Numbered from the stretch's first letter, positions 18,431 to 27,505 are shown. The stretch is 52,858 nucleotides of DNA from Nostocoides japonicum T1-X7 (GCF_001046855.1 NZ_HF570958.1:109324-162181); one strand, 5' to 3'. Made by a program: numbers and translations. The notes: generated by a model not told the origin, from the letters alone.

Positions 18431-18623
18431 CACTTCGCCACGACCCGCGGGCTGGCGCGACGCTCAGCATCGCCTTGGACGCACGCTCCTGATCCCCGCA
18501 CCGCTGTGGGCGATTCGCAGCCTTTTTCGGCTCTGTCGTGGGCAAAGTGCATCTTCTCGCGGGTGTCGCCGTCGCCATACGGTCATCCCACATCGCAGGG
18601 AGCAACCCGAACAGGAGCACCAC
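18431..18623 (+). promoter_or_regulatory. probable promoter/leader before the ABC transporter
   Basis: This 193-base gap separates the regulator from the transporter genes. It has a rare TTTTTC tract around 18522 and the partial direct repeat GTGGGC at about 18507 and 18539. AGGAG at 18613 serves the binding-protein start. No gene fits here. A separate transporter promoter is likely but no clear -10/-35 pair is visible. Confidence 0.45.
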
Positions 18624-19640
18624 ATGACCATCCGCACGCGGTCCCTGGCAGCCGCCACCGCGACGCTGTCAGCCCTGACCATGGTCAGTGCCTGCGCTGT
18701 CACCCAGAAGGCGGACAGCGCCACGACGACCGGCGAGACCCAGATCGCCTTCCTCACCGCAAGCTCCGCCAACACCTGGCTCACCGCGTCCCTGAAGGCG
18801 ATGAACGAGGACGCGGCGAAGCAGAACGTGAAGATCACCGTCTTCGACGCCAAGTTCCAGCCCGGCACCGCGTCCAAGCAGATCGAGGACGTCATCGCCG
18901 CGAAGAAGTACAAGGGCATCGTGCTGGCCACCGTGGACGGGTCGGCGGCCATCCCCGCCGTCCAGGACGCGTTGGACGCTGGGCTCAAGGTCGTCGTCCT
19001 CAACCAGGTCGTCGGCACCAAGCTCGACACCGCGGACCCACAGGTCGCGGGCATCAGCGCCTCCGTCCTCGCTCCACCTCAGGCGACCGGCGAGCGACTC
19101 GGGAAGCTCACCGTCAAGGCCTGTGCCGAGACCAAGCCCTGCGACGTGGTCTACATGTACGGCACCAAGGGAACGCCGTTCGACGACGCCGTCCGCAAGG
19201 GGTTCGACGCCCAGATCGCCGGTGACGGTGCGATCAAGGTCGTCGCCGATGCCGAGGGCGGCTTCCTCGGCACCGACCAACCCCGCAAGGCCACCCAGGA
19301 CGTCATCCAGGCACACCCGAGCTTCGACGTCCTCGTGGGGTCCGGCGACCAGCAGATCCGTGGCGCACTGCTCGCGTTGACCGATGCCGGCAAGACGAAG
19401 GTCAAGGTGATCGGCGTCGGTGGATCGGAGCCGGCCATCGCCGGCGTCAAGGACGGCACCTGGTGGGGAGACGTCGCGGGCGCCCCGGTCACGGAGGGCC
19501 ACGCCGCGTTCGCCGCCATGATGGACGCCGTCAAGAACGGCAAGGACGAGGGCGGCGTCGACGTCACCGACCAGCTCGTCGACAACGGCCTCATCACCAA
19601 GGCCAACGTCGACAAGTTCACCGCGCAGTGGCCGGGCTGA
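18624..19640 (+). CDS. ribose-type ABC transporter substrate-binding lipoprotein
   Basis: This 338-residue protein has a lipoprotein signal (VSAC lipobox, Cys24) followed by a Peripla_BP_4-type fold: IAFLTASSANTWLTA, IVLATVDGSAAIPAV, KVVVLNQVVG, and a C-terminal hinge strand KVIGVGGSEPAIAGV. The family binds sugars and small polar ligands outside the membrane. ATG 18624 follows AGGAG. It heads a three-gene transporter (binding protein, dual ATPase, permease). Operon context suggests the cargo is a small cyclic amide or nucleoside-like compound rather than a sugar (inference). Confidence 0.88.
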   Translation: MTIRTRSLAAATATLSALTMVSACAVTQKADSATTTGETQIAFLTASSANTWLTASLKAMNEDAAKQNVKITVFDAKFQPGTASKQIEDVIAAKKYKGIVLATVDGSAAIPAVQDALDAGLKVVVLNQVVGTKLDTADPQVAGISASVLAPPQATGERLGKLTVKACAETKPCDVVYMYGTKGTPFDDAVRKGFDAQIAGDGAIKVVADAEGGFLGTDQPRKATQDVIQAHPSFDVLVGSGDQQIRGALLALTDAGKTKVKVIGVGGSEPAIAGVKDGTWWGDVAGAPVTEGHAAFAAMMDAVKNGKDEGGVDVTDQLVDNGLITKANVDKFTAQWPG

Positions 19641-19646
19641 GCCGAC

Positions 19647-21164
19647 ATGACCGCGCCTGCCATCTCCCTGCGAGGGATCTCCAAGTCGTTCGACGGCGTC
19701 CAGGCCCTCGTCGACGTCAGCGTCGACATCATGCCGGGCACGATCCACGCCCTCGTCGGTGAGAACGGCGCCGGCAAGTCGACCTTGGGCAAGATCCTGG
19801 CCGGTGTCTACCACGCCGACGAGGGCCAGGTCCTGCTCGCCGGTGCCCCGGTCACCCTGGCCGGCCCTCGCGAGGCCCTCGTCCACGGAATCACCATCGT
19901 GGCCCAGGAGATCGCCCTCGTCGGCACCCGTTCGGTCCTCGAGAACGTGTACCTCGGCTCGGAGTCGCATACCGGCCCGTTCGTCCGGACCCGGACCCTG
20001 CGCCGGCGGTATGCCGAGCTCGTCGCCGAGACGGGCATCGACGTCGACGCCGACACCCTGGTCGACCAGCTGTCCATCGCCGACCAGCAGAAGGTGGAGA
20101 TCCTCCGCGCGCTCGCCCGGAACGCCGACGTCATCGTCATGGACGAGCCCACGGCCCGGCTGGCGACTCACGAGGCCGCGACGCTCATGACGATCTTCCG
20201 GGGACTACGCGACCAGGGTCGGACGATCGTCTTCGTCTCGCACTTCCTCGAGGAGGTTTTCTCGGTCAGCGACCACGTCACGGTCCTCCGCGACGGGCGG
20301 AAGGTGGCGGATGCCCTGGCCGCCGACCTCACTCCGACCGAGCTCATCACGATGATGGTCGGCCGTTCGCTCGACGCGGTGTTCCCCGACAAGCGGGCCT
20401 CGGCGGACTCGGGCGACGCCGTCCTCCAGGTGAGAGGCCTCACCCGACCGCAGACCTTCGAGGACATCAGCTTCGACGTGTTCCCCGGAGAGATCGTCGT
20501 CGTCACCGGGCTCGTCGGGTCGGGACGGAGCGAGGTCGTGCGCTCCGTCTACGGGCTCCTCCCGCACGACGGCGGCGAGGTGTTCTTCGACGGTCGCTCG
20601 GTGCGCCACGCCCACCCGCGACAGGCCATCGCCCACGGAATGGCCCTCATCCCCGAGTCACGCAAGGCGGAGGGGCTGTTCCTCGGGTTCCCTGTCGCGG
20701 GGAACATCGCCCTGCCCCATCTGCGCCGCTTCACGCGGTGGGGCATCGTCGACGGCTCCTCCCTTCGACGGGCCGCCGCCGAGAAGATGGCGGCGGTGGG
20801 GGTCAAGGCAGCCTCACCGGGCGTCGCAGCAGGCCTGCTCTCGGGTGGCAACCAGCAGAAGATCCTCTTCGCCCGTGCCTTCATGAGCGATCTGAGGCTC
20901 CTCATCGCCGACGAGCCCACCCGGGGCGTCGACGTCGGCGCCAAACGGCAGATCTACGAGCTGCTCGCCGAGCTCGCCGCGCGCGGCACGGGCGTCCTCG
21001 TCGTCTCCTCCGAGATGGAGGAGGTCATCGGGCTGGCCCACCGCGTCATCGTCATGCGACGAGGCCGCATCGCCGGCCAGCTCGCCGGCGACGCCATCAC
21101 AGAGAACGCCATCGCCCACCTCGCCTTCGGGCAGGACGCGACCGTAGGAACGGACCACTCATGA
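19647..21164 (+). CDS. ribose-type ABC transporter ATP-binding protein (two domains)
   Basis: This 505-residue protein holds two fused ABC domains as in RbsA/MglA. Domain 1 has Walker A GENGAGKST (38-46) and Walker B VIVMDEPTA; its signature loop reads LSIADQQ. Domain 2 has the usual degenerate P-loop GLVGSGRSE, the LLSGGNQQK signature and IADEPTRGVDVG. The start is six bases after the binding-protein stop, and its stop overlaps the permease start (ATGA). It energises import. Confidence 0.92.
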   Translation: MTAPAISLRGISKSFDGVQALVDVSVDIMPGTIHALVGENGAGKSTLGKILAGVYHADEGQVLLAGAPVTLAGPREALVHGITIVAQEIALVGTRSVLENVYLGSESHTGPFVRTRTLRRRYAELVAETGIDVDADTLVDQLSIADQQKVEILRALARNADVIVMDEPTARLATHEAATLMTIFRGLRDQGRTIVFVSHFLEEVFSVSDHVTVLRDGRKVADALAADLTPTELITMMVGRSLDAVFPDKRASADSGDAVLQVRGLTRPQTFEDISFDVFPGEIVVVTGLVGSGRSEVVRSVYGLLPHDGGEVFFDGRSVRHAHPRQAIAHGMALIPESRKAEGLFLGFPVAGNIALPHLRRFTRWGIVDGSSLRRAAAEKMAAVGVKAASPGVAAGLLSGGNQQKILFARAFMSDLRLLIADEPTRGVDVGAKRQIYELLAELAARGTGVLVVSSEMEEVIGLAHRVIVMRRGRIAGQLAGDAITENAIAHLAFGQDATVGTDHS

Positions 21165-22156
21165 CCATCACCGACGACACCGCGACGACCCCGTCCACCG
21201 ATCGACCCGCTCGCAGCACCGCGTGGGGCAACACGCTGGGACGCTTCGGCATCCTGGTCGCCGTCGTCGCCCTGTTCATCATCCTGTCGCTGACCACGCC
21301 CGGGTTCTTCAGCGGGCTGAACCTGCGCAACCTCCTCGACCAGCAGGCGCCCATCCTCATCGCGGCCGCCCCGCTGACCCTCGTCCTCATCGCGGGACAG
21401 TTCGACGTCAGCCTGTCCGCGGTCTACATCACCGCGCCCCTCGTCGGCCTGCAGGTCGAGTCGCATACCGGGTCGATCGCCCTCGCTGTCCTCGCAGGTC
21501 TCGTGGCCGGCCTGGCCGCCGGAGCGTTCAACGCGCTGCTCGTCGTCATCTGCCGCATCAACTCGTTCATCAGCACGCTGGCCGCCTCGTACATCATCGC
21601 GGGCATCGGGTACCTCGTCAGCGACCAGGCGATCCTCACCCCGTCCTCGCCCGGCTTCCGTGGGTTCGCCGCGACGCGCGTCCTCGGCCTGTCGACGGCC
21701 ACCCTCATGGCCGTCGTCGTCATCGCCGTCTGCTGGGTGCTGCTCGCCCTGACCCGTTACGGGCGCTACGTCTACGCGACGGGCGCCAACGCCGAGGCGG
21801 CCAAGGTGTCCGGTGTCCGAACCCGCTGGATCGTCGCGTCCACCTTCCTGCTCACCGGGGCCGCCGCCGGCTTCGCAGGGATGGTCAACGCCTCCCAGAG
21901 CATGAGCGCCCAGGCGACCGACGACTTCAGCTTCGTCTTCGCCGCGCTGGCCGCGGTCGTCGTCGGCGGCACGTCCATCGCCGGAGGCGCCGGCGCCGTC
22001 TGGCGGACCGTCGCCGGTGCGCTGTTCATCGCCATGATGAACAACGGCTTCAACCTCAACCAGGTCGACCCCATCTACCAGCGCATCATCCTCGGGCTCG
22101 TCATCCTCGGCGCCGTCGGGATCGACGCCCTGACCAGGTCCCGCAATGCCACCTGA
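21161..22156 (+). CDS. ribose-type ABC transporter permease
   Basis: This 331-residue membrane protein has about eight to ten hydrophobic segments (first at about 29-46, FGILVAVVALFIILSL). The conserved permease loops include IAAAPLTLVLIAGQFDVSL and the cytoplasmic GANAEAAKVSGV coupling helix, characteristic of the BPD_transp_2 family (RbsC). The C-terminus has the MMNNGFNL motif. ATG 21161 overlaps the ATPase stop. A 67-base gap with AAGGAG leads to the racemase, so cotranscription downstream is plausible. Confidence 0.92.
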   Translation: MTITDDTATTPSTDRPARSTAWGNTLGRFGILVAVVALFIILSLTTPGFFSGLNLRNLLDQQAPILIAAAPLTLVLIAGQFDVSLSAVYITAPLVGLQVESHTGSIALAVLAGLVAGLAAGAFNALLVVICRINSFISTLAASYIIAGIGYLVSDQAILTPSSPGFRGFAATRVLGLSTATLMAVVVIAVCWVLLALTRYGRYVYATGANAEAAKVSGVRTRWIVASTFLLTGAAAGFAGMVNASQSMSAQATDDFSFVFAALAAVVVGGTSIAGGAGAVWRTVAGALFIAMMNNGFNLNQVDPIYQRIILGLVILGAVGIDALTRSRNAT

Positions 22157-22223
22157 CGCCTCCGGCCGCCGACGGCGGAGCCACCCCCGACAGAGCCACC
22201 GACAACGCGAAGGAGACAGCACC

Positions 22224-23000
22224 ATGGGTCGACGGATCCTGTGGATCAACCCCGTCATGAGCGACGCCTACGACGAGGTGATCGGCGCGTCGCTGCGCGC
22301 CGAGGCGAGGCTGGACACCCGACTCGACGTCGCGTCCCTGCACGGCGAGGGGCCCGTCCATCTCGAGTACAACGCATACGAGCTCACCGCGGCCAGGCCG
22401 ACGCTGGAGACGGTCCTGTGGGCCGAGCAGGAGGGCTACGACGCCACCGTCATCGGGTGCTTCTACGACCCGTTCGTCCGAGCGGCCAAGGAGCTCACGA
22501 CCCGCATGCCGGTCACCGCCCCCGCCGAGGCGAGCATCCGGCTGGCCCAGTCGGTCGGCGAGCGGTTCTCGATCCTCGTCGGGCGCGACAAGTGGATCCC
22601 CGAGATGGAGGAGAACGTCCACCGCTACGGTGCCGAGCGGTCCCTGGCCTCGTTCCGGGTCCTCGGTATGGGGGTCAACGACTTCCAGGTCGATCCCCAG
22701 TACACCGAGAGTCGCATCCGCGCGGAGGCCGAGTCCGCTGTCGCCACGGACCGCGCGGACGTCGTCATCCTCGGGTGCACCATCGAGTTCGGCTTCTACA
22801 GGAGGCTCCAGGCCGAGATCGGCGTGCCCATCATCGACGCGACCGTGGCCCCGCTGCTGTGGGCCGAGCTGCTGGCCGACGCCGCCGTTCACCAGAGCTG
22901 GGTCCACTCCTCCCGGTTGGGTTACGGCACACCGGAACCCGCCGAGCTCGCCTTCGTCCTGCAGCCCGTCAAGCCCCAGCTCTCCGGAGACCCGCGATGA
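22224..23000 (+). CDS. Asp/Glu/hydantoin racemase-family protein
   Basis: This 258-residue protein has the two-cysteine racemase plan: Cys79 in VIGCFYDP and Cys185 in VILGCTIEFG, with INPVMSDAYDEV at the start. This subgroup includes hydantoin racemases and maleate/allantoin racemase relatives that epimerise a ring or amino-acid C-alpha through a 1,1-proton transfer. ATG 22224 has AAGGAGA. It overlaps the next gene by ATGA. In this cluster it would convert D and L forms of the cyclic substrate before ring opening (inference). Confidence 0.87.
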   Translation: MGRRILWINPVMSDAYDEVIGASLRAEARLDTRLDVASLHGEGPVHLEYNAYELTAARPTLETVLWAEQEGYDATVIGCFYDPFVRAAKELTTRMPVTAPAEASIRLAQSVGERFSILVGRDKWIPEMEENVHRYGAERSLASFRVLGMGVNDFQVDPQYTESRIRAEAESAVATDRADVVILGCTIEFGFYRRLQAEIGVPIIDATVAPLLWAELLADAAVHQSWVHSSRLGYGTPEPAELAFVLQPVKPQLSGDPR

Positions 23001-23995
23001 GCGCGACGACCGACACCGTCCTCTACTTCGAGGAGCTGGGAGGCCCCGAGAAGCTCCGGATCGGGCCGTGGCCCCGTCGCCCGCTCCGTCCCGGGGAGGT
23101 GCGGCTGCGCGTTCAGGCCTTCGCGCTCAACCGGGCGGACCTCATGTACCTCAACGGCGAGCACTACACGATCCCGGACCTCCCGACCCGCATCGGCTCC
23201 GAGGCCGTCGGAACGGTCATCGAGGTGGCGCCGGGCGTGACCGGGGTCGCTCTCGGCGACCGGGTCAGCACCATGCCGTTCTTCACCCCCGACGGCGTCC
23301 AGGGCGACGTGGCCGTCGTGCCCGCGGACTATCTCGCGCCTGCCGACGATCGTCTCGGCGACGCCCAGGCATGCTCGGTGTGGATGCAGTACCTGACTCC
23401 GTACCTGGCGTTCGTCGAGGTATGCCGGCTCCGGCCCGGTGACGCCGTCCTCGTCACCGCGGCCACGAGCACCGCCGGTCTCGGGGCCGTGGAGATCGCG
23501 CGGTCGCTCGGTCTCTCGACGATCGCGACGACCCGATCGCCGGGCAAGGCGGACCTGCTGCGCGAGGCGGGCGCCACGGCCGTGGCCGTCGCTGGCACGG
23601 ACGATCTCGGACGTGTCATCGCGGAGGCGACAGGTGGCCGAGGGGTGGATGCGGCGTTCGACCCCATCGGTGGCCGGTCGCTCGCCGACTATGTCGACCA
23701 CCTGGCCCAGGGGGCGGTCGTCCTCGGTTACGGCACGCTCTCCGACGAGCAGCCCGAGATCCCGGTCGCCGCGATGTGCCGAGCGCGGGCGGTGTTCCAT
23801 CCCTACTCGATGTTCAACCACATCGACGATCCCCGGCAGCGCCGCGGCGCAGTGCGCTTCATCTCCGACCGGATCACGACGGGCGAGCTGACGCCACGGG
23901 TGGACCGCGTCTTCCCGTTCGAGGAGACGGTCGAGGCGTACCGCTACATGCAGTCGAACCAGCAGGCCGGAAAGATCGTCGTCACCGTCCCGTGA
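22997..23995 (+). CDS. zinc-independent MDR alcohol dehydrogenase/quinone oxidoreductase
   Basis: This 332-residue protein is a medium-chain dehydrogenase/reductase. The catalytic domain has FALNRADLMYLNGEH and GSEAVGTVIEVAPGV; the Rossmann domain has VLVTAATSTAGLGAVEIA and the DAAFDPIGG loop. The structural zinc Cys cluster and the catalytic Cys/His ligands are absent, which places it with the quinone-oxidoreductase/enoyl-reductase branch using NADPH. The ATG overlaps the racemase stop and the gene is 32 bases from the aminopeptidase. Its substrate is unknown; it may reduce an unsaturated carbonyl intermediate. Confidence 0.85.
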   Translation: MSATTDTVLYFEELGGPEKLRIGPWPRRPLRPGEVRLRVQAFALNRADLMYLNGEHYTIPDLPTRIGSEAVGTVIEVAPGVTGVALGDRVSTMPFFTPDGVQGDVAVVPADYLAPADDRLGDAQACSVWMQYLTPYLAFVEVCRLRPGDAVLVTAATSTAGLGAVEIARSLGLSTIATTRSPGKADLLREAGATAVAVAGTDDLGRVIAEATGGRGVDAAFDPIGGRSLADYVDHLAQGAVVLGYGTLSDEQPEIPVAAMCRARAVFHPYSMFNHIDDPRQRRGAVRFISDRITTGELTPRVDRVFPFEETVEAYRYMQSNQQAGKIVVTVP

Positions 23996-24027
23996 CCGAG
24001 CCCCACCCCGTGGAAGGACGAGAGGCC

Positions 24028-25461
24028 ATGACCGGCGACGGTTCCGGACCCAGTGCGGTGGCGACCGCCTGGCTGGAGCGCATCCGCACCGAGGTCGGCC
24101 GGGTCGTCGATCCCCACGACGACGGCGTCATCACCACCGACGACCACGGTGATGACGCCGTCTCCACGGTCCGCTTCGCGACCACCGACGAGGTCCCGGA
24201 GGTCCACGGCGCCTTCAGCCGCTTCTCGGCTCGGCTCGGGGAGGTCGTCGCCGACGGCGACACCCTCCACGTCGGCCTCGGCGACCTGATGGCCGGCCCT
24301 CCGGGCCGGCCCGTCGAGCAGGCTCGCACCGTCGCCGCCCGAGCCGGCCGGCACCTGCCCGCGGACGGGTGCCGGGTCGGCATACCCGCCGAATGTGAGC
24401 CTGTCGCAGCGGCCCTGATCGACGGGCTCCGGTCCGGATGCACCACGCCGGGCCGGACCCGGCTGCTCGTCGACGGCCGGTATGCCGAGGCCGCCCGGAC
24501 CGGCCGACGCCAGGCGGACACGGCCCGCCTCGCGGCGACCCTCACCAGCGCCCCGCCGAACGTGCTGACGCCGAAGGCCTGCGCCGGGATCGCCGAGGAC
24601 ATCGCGCAGCGAGCCGGGCTGGACTGCGAGATCTTCGGGCCGGACGAGGTCTCGAGGCGCGGGTTCGGAGGGCTCGCGGCGATCGGGGCGGGGTCCGCGC
24701 ACGGTCCTCATCTCGTGCGCCTCACCTACCGTCCGGAGCGTGCCGAGGCATGCATCGCCTTGGTCGGCAAGGGCATCACGTTCGGCAGCGGCGGACTGTC
24801 GCTCAAGCCACCAGGTGCGATGCAGACCATGCGGATGGACATGGCCGGCGCAGCGGCAATCCTCGCCGTCATGGCGGCGCTGGCCGTGCAGGGTTGCAGC
24901 GCAACGGTGCACGCCATCCTGCCCTTCGCGGAGAACCTCCCAGGGGCCGGCGCCGCACGCCCAGGTGACATCGTCACTGCCTGGAACGGGATACAGATCC
25001 AGCTGTTGGACACCGATTTCGAGGGTCGAGTCGTCCTCGCCGACGGCCTCGCCCTAGCCTCCTCCCTGCATCCGGATCTCGTCGTCGACCTCGCCACCCT
25101 GACGAATGCGGCAGTGGTCGCGCTCGGCCCCGAGGTCGCGGCGGTCATCGGGCGCGACCAAGGCGCCGTCGACGCCTTCCTCGCGGCGGCCGCCGAAGCG
25201 GGAGAGCCCATGTGGCAGCTGCCCTGGGCCGAGCGATACCTGGATCAGGTCCGAACCCCGTTCGGCGTCCGCAACCACCCGCTGGCCGACACCGGCCGCG
25301 CGCTGACGGCAGCCCTCTTCCTCGGCGAGTTCGTGCCTGCCGACCTCCCGTGGGTGCACTGTGACCTCGCCGGGCCGGCTTGGCGTGGGACGGCGAGCGA
25401 GGAGGGCGGCACCGGCTTCGCCACGAGAACCCTCCTCACCCTCCTCCGCGACCAGGGGTGA
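24028..25461 (+). CDS. M17 leucyl-aminopeptidase-like protein with altered metal site
   Basis: This 477-residue protein keeps the M17 order: NVLTPKACA, LVGKGITF with Lys248, SLKP with the catalytic-type Lys260, MRMDMAGA with Asp271, and DTDFEGR with Asp330, Glu332 and Arg334. The dimetal-bridging Asp that normally follows ITF (FDSGG) is Gly253 here (codon GGC, one transition from GAC). The consensus NTDAEGR is DTDFEGR. So one or both metal sites may be impaired. ATG 24028 follows GGAAGGACGAGAGG. It sits between the dehydrogenase and a DapB-like gene. Family is sure; activity is doubtful. Confidence 0.88.
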   Translation: MTGDGSGPSAVATAWLERIRTEVGRVVDPHDDGVITTDDHGDDAVSTVRFATTDEVPEVHGAFSRFSARLGEVVADGDTLHVGLGDLMAGPPGRPVEQARTVAARAGRHLPADGCRVGIPAECEPVAAALIDGLRSGCTTPGRTRLLVDGRYAEAARTGRRQADTARLAATLTSAPPNVLTPKACAGIAEDIAQRAGLDCEIFGPDEVSRRGFGGLAAIGAGSAHGPHLVRLTYRPERAEACIALVGKGITFGSGGLSLKPPGAMQTMRMDMAGAAAILAVMAALAVQGCSATVHAILPFAENLPGAGAARPGDIVTAWNGIQIQLLDTDFEGRVVLADGLALASSLHPDLVVDLATLTNAAVVALGPEVAAVIGRDQGAVDAFLAAAAEAGEPMWQLPWAERYLDQVRTPFGVRNHPLADTGRALTAALFLGEFVPADLPWVHCDLAGPAWRGTASEEGGTGFATRTLLTLLRDQG

Positions 25462-25469
25462 CCTTCCAC

Positions 25470-26252
25470 ATGAACCAGGAGGTCCCTTCGCGTCGCGTCC
25501 ACACCCGCGAACGGGCACCGCGCCGAGTCAGCATCGTGGGAGCGACGGGCCGGATGGGCCGGCTCACGCAGGCCGTCATCGCGCAGGACCATGGCTTGAC
25601 CCCTCATCAGCTGCTCGGCTCCTCCTCACGTATCGAGGACCTCGACGACACCGACCTGGTGGTCGACTTCACCCACCTGGCCGTGAGCCGCCGCGTCGTC
25701 TCGCGGTGTCTGACACAGGACATTCCCGTCCTCGTCGGCACCTCCGGCTGGACCGAGGACGACCTGCGCGAGCTGGCGAGCCAGCAGACCTCCACCAGCC
25801 GTCCCACGGTGTGCGTCGTCCCCAACTTCTCGGTCGGCGTCGTCGTCCTCAGCCGGCTCGCGGCCACGGCTGCCCACTTCTACGACGCAGCCGAGATCGT
25901 CGAGACCCATGACATCAGCAAGGTGGACGCGCCCTCCGGGACGGCGATCCGCACGGCAGAGATGATCAGCGCCCGACGGCAGGCCGGGGTCACCGCCGTC
26001 GACGCCCCCGCCCGCGGGTTCCGCGTCGGCCACGTGCCGGTCCACTCGATCCGGTTGCCCGGCGGTCCTGACGCGCAGACCGTCCATCTCGCGTCCGCAT
26101 ACGAGTCCGCAGAGATCGCCTACCGGACCACCTCGGTCCTCGCCTACCGTTCCGGCCTACGACGAGCCATCCACGCCGTTACTCCGGGAATGGGGTTCAG
26201 GATGGGCCTGGAGGAGATCGTCGACCTGGATGCGGTCTTCTCGATCCGCTGA
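25470..26252 (+). CDS. 4-hydroxy-tetrahydrodipicolinate reductase (DapB)-like protein
   Basis: This 260-residue protein has the DapB NAD(P)-binding loop GATGRMG (24-30), VVDFTH, GTSGW, VPNFSVG, and the family signature EIVETH (142-147) followed by KVDAPSGTA (151-159), including the catalytic His147 and Lys151. The residue after His147 is Asp instead of the usual second His. DapB reduces a cyclic imine-type acid in lysine/diaminopimelate synthesis. Here it is the last gene after the M17 gene, eight bases away, so it may be a paralogue recruited to reduce another cyclic imine (inference). If it is the only dapB it is the biosynthetic enzyme. Confidence 0.82.
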   Translation: MNQEVPSRRVHTRERAPRRVSIVGATGRMGRLTQAVIAQDHGLTPHQLLGSSSRIEDLDDTDLVVDFTHLAVSRRVVSRCLTQDIPVLVGTSGWTEDDLRELASQQTSTSRPTVCVVPNFSVGVVVLSRLAATAAHFYDAAEIVETHDISKVDAPSGTAIRTAEMISARRQAGVTAVDAPARGFRVGHVPVHSIRLPGGPDAQTVHLASAYESAEIAYRTTSVLAYRSGLRRAIHAVTPGMGFRMGLEEIVDLDAVFSIR

Positions 26253-26395
26253 TCGAAGTCCTCGTCGGCTGCTCCGCTGCGGGCTCCTTGCCATGGCAGG
26301 TGCCTTCGGAACCGCAGCTCGCCGTCCCTCGGGAGTCCGGCCGTGACCTCGAGGAGCATGCCGAGCCGACCGTCCGAGCGGCCGGTCGGCGGCGC

Positions 26396-27271
26396 TCAGC
26401 CGGCGGGCGGCTCCGACGGCTCCTTCGGCCTCTCGTCCGCCGCCGATCCACCGGAGCGAGGCTCTGTGCGCTTACGCCACGCGGAGCGCACGGCCCAGGC
26501 GGCGAGCAGCAACGCGGCGAGAGCCCCGAGGAGCTTGCCGAGCGCGTTGAGCCAGTCGGTCGCCTCGGTCGTGCCGGACTTCAGGTCTTGGCCGAGTGGC
26601 GCCGCGACGGATACGTCGATCGTGACCGGAGTGACCTGGTCGGCACTGAGCGACGTCGGTGTGGTCGCCGTCCCGGTCGCCTGCAACAGCGGCCAGAAGC
26701 TGACGGTCAGGACGAAGTCCCCCTTGCGCTTCGGCGTGACGGACCAGAGCCACACGGCGTCGTGGGAATCGCTGATCTGCTGCGGCCCACTGGCCACGAG
26801 CGACGTCACGACGAACGCGTCGCTACCCGTGAGGCTGGCATTGACGAAGCATGCCGCGATGACGGACAGCGCGGTGGCGGGTACCGACGGCTGCCCGAGC
26901 ACGTCGCCGGGGGATCGCGTCGCGTCGAGGGTCACGGCCGCCCGCACCGTGGTCTCGGCGCCAACCGTCATGTCGATGTGGCGAGGGAACACGGCCCGTC
27001 CCTTGGCCAGGTCCTGCGTGCGTTTCGCACACGCCCTGTTGAGTCGCTGAAGCGGAGTGAGATCCTTCGAGCCGATGACGTCGTCCGGGTTGAGGCTCGA
27101 CGTGGAACCGGGCTGGTCGACGCTCGTGCTCGGTGGGGCGCCGGTGGACGCCCCCTCGCTGCAGGACGTCAGGGCCAGGATGAGGGTGAGGGCGAGAACG
27201 GTCGACGCCAGCCGGCTCCCGGCCACCGCGCGGTGCCGGCCCGATCCATGGGAGGGAGACGAGCGCGGCAT
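26396..27271 (-). CDS. hypothetical lipoprotein with C-terminal membrane anchor
   Basis: This 291-residue protein has a basic N-terminus, a hydrophobic run and an LTSC lipobox (Cys37), then a Ser/Thr-rich linker. An extracytoplasmic domain of about 180 residues follows, with strands such as AVWLWSVTPKRKGDFVLTV and a Cys pair (LNRACAKR, IAACFVN). A hydrophobic helix near residue 250-270 (GALAALLLAAWAV) precedes a charged Pro-rich tail. Two membrane attachments in one chain are unusual; either the first is a plain signal peptide or the protein is doubly anchored. I recognise no family. ATG 27271 is chosen over a GTG at 27301. Confidence 0.6.
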   Translation of the reverse strand: MPRSSPSHGSGRHRAVAGSRLASTVLALTLILALTSCSEGASTGAPPSTSVDQPGSTSSLNPDDVIGSKDLTPLQRLNRACAKRTQDLAKGRAVFPRHIDMTVGAETTVRAAVTLDATRSPGDVLGQPSVPATALSVIAACFVNASLTGSDAFVVTSLVASGPQQISDSHDAVWLWSVTPKRKGDFVLTVSFWPLLQATGTATTPTSLSADQVTPVTIDVSVAAPLGQDLKSGTTEATDWLNALGKLLGALAALLLAAWAVRSAWRKRTEPRSGGSAADERPKEPSEPPAG

Positions 27272-27505
27272 GGCATACCCCCGCTTCCGTGAGCAGCACA
27301 CGGGTCAGGTCCACCACGGCGAACCTCTCCCGTCAAGGCTAGCCTTCGCCATGTCTCGTCGTGGTCCGATTCGCGCTGTCCGTGGGGCGCTGTGAGGGGA
27401 ACCCGTTGGCGTCGCGCGGCGGGGGCCGACGACGAGGATGCCGGCGTCGGCCACGAGCGCGGTCGGAGCGCAGCAGGTCGGGGACTGGCCGGGGTCCTCT
27501 CGTCG

